From Anaeramoeba flamelloides (taxonomy: Eukaryota > Metamonada > Anaeramoebidae): 64,000 bases of DNA. The stretch covers positions 12,602,001 through 12,666,000 of the forward strand of contig JANTQA010000032.1 in assembly GCA_027625915.1 (NCBI GenBank), given 5' to 3'. This document shows, in pieces, positions 58,801 through 64,000 of the stretch. The number at the start of each line of letters is the position of its first letter. Position 1 is the first letter of the stretch. The translations under genes and the position numbers were made by a program. The notes under the pieces are model-generated. The model was given only the letters and a program-made list of their open reading frames with translations. It was not told the DNA's origin and searched no databases.

Positions 58801-60821
58801 TCCGCTACAGAAAATTCAATGTGCTCGTCAGCAATTGTTTGTGGGCAATCTAATCTTTGAGACTCTAATGACAAATCTAAATTATCCTTCATTAAAGCCT
58901 TACTTGACAAAGTATTTGCACCTTTTGAAATTGATCCAAATCCTTTTAGTACACCATGGAATTTGCCTAGAATAACTCTTGATTGTGTTTTAAAATTATT
59001 TAAATTGTTTTTAATTTTTTTTGTCAATTCATCAAAAAAATTAATGACCTGATACTATATAGAAGAAAATTATGAAAGATAAAGATTTATAAATAATATT
59101 AAAATAATAAAAATAGTATATGTATTGTACAGAGTATATAATAAATAAATATAATATTAAAATATTGAAAGGTTCATTAATATTGTGATAAAATATTATG
59201 ATTTTTTTATTAAAAAAAGATTGAAAATTTCAAACTTGATCTTTTTCTTTCATTTTATCCCAATAATCTAAATGTTTTATTTTCCCAGCCAATTTTGAAT
59301 CAATTAATGAAACAATTAAGGATTTTTTTGTAAACTCAAATCTTTCATTAAGTTTTATAATTTTTTGAAACCATGAATAATAATGAATGAATAAATTTTG
59401 TTTTGATTGAATTTTTGTACTTTTTTTGTCAGTAACCTAAATAAGTTAAAATAAAAGGAAAGAAACAATGATTAGATAGTTGAGATGCACAAAGGATTTT
59501 TGTATTTATATATCTATTTTTAAACATGCTTTGAAATACAAAAAAAAAAAAAAAATTCAAATTACTTTAGTTGATTTAAGGCCAACTTGTTTTTCAAATT
59601 GAGAAGCATGGAGAGGAATAATTTTTAAATTTTTCAAACATAATTGAATCCATCTTTCATATGCCCTTAAATATTCACCAAAGGTCGGATAATATTCCGG
59701 TACAGGTTCCGAAGGAATAGTTAATGAATGCCATGGATCTTCTTTTGAAAGTGCTAGATCTAGATCAAAATTTAAATATTTTTCTGGATTTTGATCTCTA
59801 AAACCATTGCAAAAAAAAATAAAGAGAGAGAGAGAAAGAAAAGTGGAAAAAGAAAGAGAAGGAACAAAATTTTATGAGAAAAAAAAAAAGAAAGAGAAAT
59901 TAAACAAAGAAAATAAAAAAACAATTTTAAATTAATTATTCCCAAAACTATATTAAAGAGATAAATTTTATAAAAATAATTAACTTACAACATTTCTGGG
60001 TATTCTGATATTTTATATAATTGATATTCTTGTTGTGGATCCAATGAAAATTGTTCTTGAACATCAACTTCTATTTCTTTCATTAATTTTTTTTCAGATT
60101 CATTCACTTTTTCACTTTTTTCAGATCTTTCACTCATTTCACTTGACATCTTTTTTTTTTCGGATTGTGTTATTTTTGTAGAATCAGTAATTTCGGATTT
60201 TTCTGAATTATCGGTATTATCAGTATTTTTAGTTGAAGCTTTATTTGTTTCTTGTTTATTTTTATTTTTTTCTTTTTCCAATCCATTTTCATTTTCTTTT
60301 TTTTCTTTTTCATTTTCATTTTCTTTGTCATTTTCATTTTCATTTTCATTTTCTTTGTCATTTTCAGATTTATTTTCATTTTCATTTACATTTTCTTTTT
60401 CATTGCCATTTTCATTTTCTTTTTCTTTTTCATTTACTTTTCCTTTTTCATTTACTTTTCCTTTTTCATTTACTTTTCCTTTTTCTTTTTCTTTTTCTTT
60501 TTCTTTTTCTTTTTCTTTTTCTTTTTCTTTTTCTTTTGTAATTTGCTTTTTTTTTTTCTCAGAATCTTCATCTAGACTTTTTAAATTTTCTTCGTCAGAA
60601 CCAAATCCAGTAACTTCACTTTGTGTATCTTGATCCGTCACAGAATCCATTTCAGTTACATCCATTTCTGTTATATCTTCAGTTGTTCCAATTCTACCCA
60701 GTCTATTTCCTGTTGAAATTTCAACTGGTCTATGATATGAAGAGCCTATTGTCTGGGGTAGTTGTAAATATCCCATATATTGTTCAACTTCGTCATACCA
60801 TTTTAAGGCTGCTTGTTCAAA
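52824..60821 (-). CDS. Large multi-exon gene of unknown function, 5' end not seen
   Basis: Six exons fit by phase: 59989-60821, 59566-59797, 59236-59436, 58650-59048, 54905-55411 and 52824-54734, about 1360 codons. The first begins at an acceptor (TATATAG), so more exons lie upstream, probably beyond the window. Visible parts: FEQAALKWYDEVEQYMGYLQ; a KE-repeat insert of about 130 residues (60170-60560); then EDPWHSLTIPSEPVPEYYPT and FGEYLRAYERWIQLCLKNLK. KFHGVLKGFGSISKGANTLS follows. The C-terminal half is helical and leucine-rich (LLNKFQYLDEFENLL; VWKAIFQLIKYQAGFCSFLA), like an armadillo-type scaffold, with two charged inserts. I do not recognise the family. The intron 55412-58649 is 3.2 kb, so the join between halves is the weakest point, although its phase agrees. 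Confidence 0.65.
57541..57616 (+). repeat. Degenerate 10-bp minisatellite
   Basis: Seven consecutive 10-bp units start at 57547: AAACATACCC, AAACATATCT, AAACATACCC, TAGCATACTC, TAAAATGTCC, TAAGATACCT, TAACCTACCC. The phase is exact and all cytosine-rich ends fall on the same positions. It lies in the large intron of the unknown gene. Confidence 0.75.
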
Positions 60822-61914
60822 CTATATATTTTTTAATTCATAGAATTACAAATAATTTTCATTTAAATTTCAATTGTTTTTTTTTTGTTTTTTTTCTCAT
60901 TATTTCGTTAATTTAAAAATTATGTATCTTTATTACCAATATATGAAATTTAAAATTATATTTGATTAAAAATTTTTTTAAGTTTCAAATAAAATTGTTT
61001 AAAAATTATTAGAAATGACTGTGTAAAAATCGCTTTATATTTATTTTTTAAAACTTTGTTTCAGCTGAGGAATGCCCAAAAAATTTTTTCCCAAATATCA
61101 ATTATTTTTTATCATTGACCTTTGAAGAAAAAATAAGAAATAAGTAGAATAAAACACATCAATGGATAGTTGATATCCGTATGAAGTGAATCTAATCAAT
61201 CAATATATTTTCTTAAAAATTGAAAAATTAAAATTCTTAAGATATCCTATTGAAAAAATCAATAATGTTCATTTTGATCTTCAACTGAAGATTAAAATAA
61301 AATTCCAATAGAAATCAATATGATTTATCTAAAATCATTTCCACAGATTCGGTAACCATCAGAATAACATTTATTTACTTTGTGACTCTTGATCTTGCAA
61401 TAAAAAAAAATTTGCAAAATAATTAAATGTCAATCAAAAAAAAGAAAATGTGAAAAAAAAAATTAAAACGCAAAAATGTGAAAAAATCGGAAAAAATGAT
61501 TGAAATTTCCAAAATTAAAAAATTTTTTCTAATATATATTCTATTACTTTAGACACATGTAATCCCTGCATTGAAACTGGTCACCTTTGACTGGAAAATA
61601 ATTGATATTTATTTAACTTGAAGAAAATACTGGTTCACGAAATTTTTTATTCGTATTTAAAACAAAAATAACTCTATTTTTTTAAAAAAAAATGTTTTGA
61701 ATTAAACTCTATTCAATTTTTATCAAATAAGAATAGAGTAATTTTTAAAAAGTTTGACAAAAAAACTTTCAAAAATATCCAAAAACAGTTTATCGATTTC
61801 AATAGTCCTATTTTTTGGAAATTTATTAAATGTTTTTTTTTGGTAACATTTTTTTAAAACGACCTTATTGAGTCGATAGCTGTTAAGTTTTTTACTAAAA
61901 TCTGAAATTTTTAC

Positions 61915-62864
61915 TAAACTAAAATTCCAAAATTTTCCACACAATTAAAATGGTTCAAACAATCACAGTAATACAATTTCATTCAAATTGGAAATAATTT
62001 AGATTTTTGTAAAATATGAAATATCATTTAATCGTCTTTTTAGTTTTTTTGCTTTCATTTTATCTTTTCAATTACGTAACTAGTTTCGTTCGATCGAAAT
62101 ATTTTTTTCAAAAATTGATATTAAGTTAAAAGTTTGGCTCTTCAAAATAGAAAGAACTCAAAAAAAATTAGTTGTTGGTATCTAACCATTTGATCGATCA
62201 ATATTCCTAATAGAATTTATACAAATTTACCAAGGCATTTTTTTGCATAATAGTCAAAAAAAGACACAGATAAATTATTGAGGAAAATGAACATAAAAGA
62301 TATCTATGACGTTACCATAAAATATATTCTGACCAACATGACTCAACACGCAATTAGGAAAAAGGAGCTCAAGACAAAATAAAACCTACCAACAAATTCT
62401 CTTAAACCAGAAAATTTCAGGTCTCTCACAACAATTATTTTAAACCTCTTTATTATTTCCACTCTCCATTCTTTTCTTTTTTTTTTTTTTAGAAAACTAA
62501 ATTAAGATTCAAATACTTCTGATGACTGTATCTATCTAGATACTCTTTGAATCAGAAGTCTCAAATTTAGTCACTTAAAAATTCTCTCTTTAACAGATTA
62601 GATGAGGCTTCGTCTAACCCTTAACAATAAATCCAAGACATTTTTTTGTTTTGCTCTCTCCAGAATTTTTAACACACCGATAATTTATTAGTATTGATAA
62701 TTATTTATTTTAAGTTTTGTGAGTATTGTAATTTATTAACAATTGTTAACATATCAATTAGTGAATGGTTCTAATTTGGTATATCTTTGGGAATTTATTA
62801 AATAAGATTTTTTTTTCCACAAAATTGAATTTTGGTGTGTTAAAAATTTTTTAATTGGAGTTTA
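61915..62864 (+). mobile_element. MITE-like element with TA ends, copy B, split by a LINE
   Basis: The ends AACTAAAATTCCAAAATTTT and, reverse complemented, AACTCCAATTAAAAAATTTT match copies A and C. Without the nested insertion (about 403 bp) the element is about 547 bp. Shared internal blocks include TATCTAACCATTTGATCGAT and AATTAGTGAATGGTTCTAAT. Confidence 0.82.
62232..62648 (+). mobile_element. Strongly 5'-truncated LINE nested in the MITE-like element
   Basis: The body is 62246-62634. It is bounded by a 14-bp direct repeat, AAGGCATTTTTTTG (62232-62245) and AAGACATTTTTTTG (62635-62648), with one mismatch. It encodes only the last residues of ORF2 (LRKMNIKDIYDVTIKYILTN, cf. FRKMNTKEIYDITIEYFLTN in the 28 kb copy). 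The 3' UTR then ends in AACAATAAATCC. It is the same family as 28355-29227. Confidence 0.85.
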
Positions 62865-64000
62865 TATTGTAAAAGAAAAAGTCAAAGAAGTAATTTAAAA
62901 AAAAATCTTTTGAAAAGTTGGTACAGGATTGCTTTAAAAGCCTCAGTGCCACTTTCAAATCGCTTTGCTTGGTTTGTCAAGAATTATAAACTACAGAATC
63001 GATATCTGCTGTGATTTTCAATTGGATCACTTTTTAAATGAATCGAAAGAATTTCAAAAATGAGAGGAGATATAAAAAATAAATCCATGTTTTGCGATTT
63101 TGAATTTAACAGTACCATTCATTAAAGAAAAAAAAAGCCGAATAACAGAAAAATTTTTGTTTATTGTTACTATTTGTTCCAAAAGAAATTCAACAAAATT
63201 TTTCTTTCAGCTTTCCATTTCAAAAAAATGTTTAAAAGATCAAAAACAAAATTAAACTATTTATTTATTCATTTGATCAGTTTGTATTTATAGATTTTTC
63301 TTTTTAAAATTGGGAACTTTTATGATGTATTTGAATTACTATTTGTTCTTAAATAAATAGAACAAAATTTTCATTCAGCTTTCCAAAAAAAGGTTTTAAA
63401 ATCCTGGAAAATTTCAAAATATTTAATTCCATAAATCAGTTTGTATTTATAGAATTTCCTCTTTTAAAATTGGTAACTTTTATGATGTAGTAAGATTTTG
63501 GATTTTTTTTTTTTAAAAAGCTGAAGGAAAATGTTGTTCCTTTTTTTTTTCAATTTAAAGTGGTTTGGTAATGTAAAACAGCTCTTGTTTGGTGGATTTT
63601 ATTTGTAAGAAATTAAAAAAACATTGAAAAATAATATTGTTAATTTTTGCTTGTGTTGGTTCATTTGAAAAAAAGTGCAAAAACAAAAAGAAAGTTTTTC
63701 AAAGGTGTTCATCAGGATTGTTCTGTTTCATATTTTAAACTGTTTTAGAGATACTTTGTAAAACTATTTGTCAGAAATTGTTTGAAAATAACTGTACCCA
63801 AATAGCACATGAAGGAATTATTAATTTTTTTAAAAATTTTCTTTTCTTTAAATCCATTCGATCCTTTTTAAATTTAAATTGCCAATAGTGCTTTCTTTAA
63901 ATTCATTTTAATTGGTTTTATGATTTGAATTGAAAAAATAGTTTTCCTTTCTTTCTTCTTAAAATTTTTTTGGTGCTGTTCAATAAATGATAAAAAAACA

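Larger units (their letters stand above)
60822..64000. other. Non-coding DNA upstream of the unknown gene's first visible exon
   Basis: It holds the TA-flanked element copy B with a nested LINE (61915-62864). Next to it is a short GC-richer stretch (about 62920-63040) with open frames on both strands but no family or splice support. If the unknown gene's 5' exons lie beyond 64000, this whole stretch is another kilobase intron. Confidence 0.45.

Noticed and set aside
60233-60633. Plus-strand frames rich in F, S and H opposite the unknown gene
   Set aside because: They arise from reading the KE-repeat insert of the minus-strand exon backwards.
61723-61944. Minus-strand frame of 73 codons upstream of the unknown gene
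   Set aside because: Its 5' part overlaps the terminal repeat of MITE-like copy B and the rest is AT-rich with no protein signature.

Overview
The window is very AT-rich nuclear DNA from a unicellular eukaryote. It has spliced genes with GT..AG introns, the standard stop codons, long A/T homopolymers and many lysine/glutamate-rich low-complexity inserts inside conserved proteins. That K/E-rich style recalls Anaeramoeba-like amoebae, but the species cannot be fixed from this sequence alone. I see no convincing tRNA, rRNA or CRISPR array.

Layout from left to right. 1-2.9 kb: the last exon of a papain-family cysteine protease (+), preceded by what looks like part of a long intron carrying repeats. 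6.2-10.3 kb: histone chaperone HIRA (-). 12.1-12.6 kb: ribosomal protein uS8/RPS15A (-). 17.1-25.2 kb: a Rh-type ammonium transporter (-) with a 6.2 kb intron holding a decayed LINE and other repeats. 25.9-32.5 kb: COG3, a Golgi tethering subunit (-), with a 3.8 kb intron. 33.5-34.0 kb: a broken heterotrimeric G-protein alpha gene (+). 34.4-40.3 kb: an SR-type cyclophilin (-) with a 4.8 kb intron. 44.5-45.6 kb: PCNA (+). 47.7-48.5 kb: ribosomal protein uL13/RPL13A (+). 52.8-60.8 kb: a large multi-exon gene of unknown function (-), open at its 5' end. The genes are unrelated housekeeping functions (chromatin assembly, DNA replication, translation, Golgi traffic, ammonium transport, protein folding) and form no pathway cluster.

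The most unusual content is in the non-coding DNA. Intron sizes are sharply two-class: roughly 40-300 bp, or 3-6 kb. The large introns carry several repeat families. (1) Arrays of hairpin modules are separated by a linker built of 10-bp units related to GTGCCGTAGA. (2) A second fold-back element of about 280 bp occurs twice, in opposite orientations. (3) A MITE-like element of about 535 bp has imperfect terminal inverted repeats and TA at both ends, with three good copies. One copy is split by a 5'-truncated LINE with its own target-site duplication. (4) At least two kinds of LINE fragment are present. None of these families is one I can name beyond its broad class.
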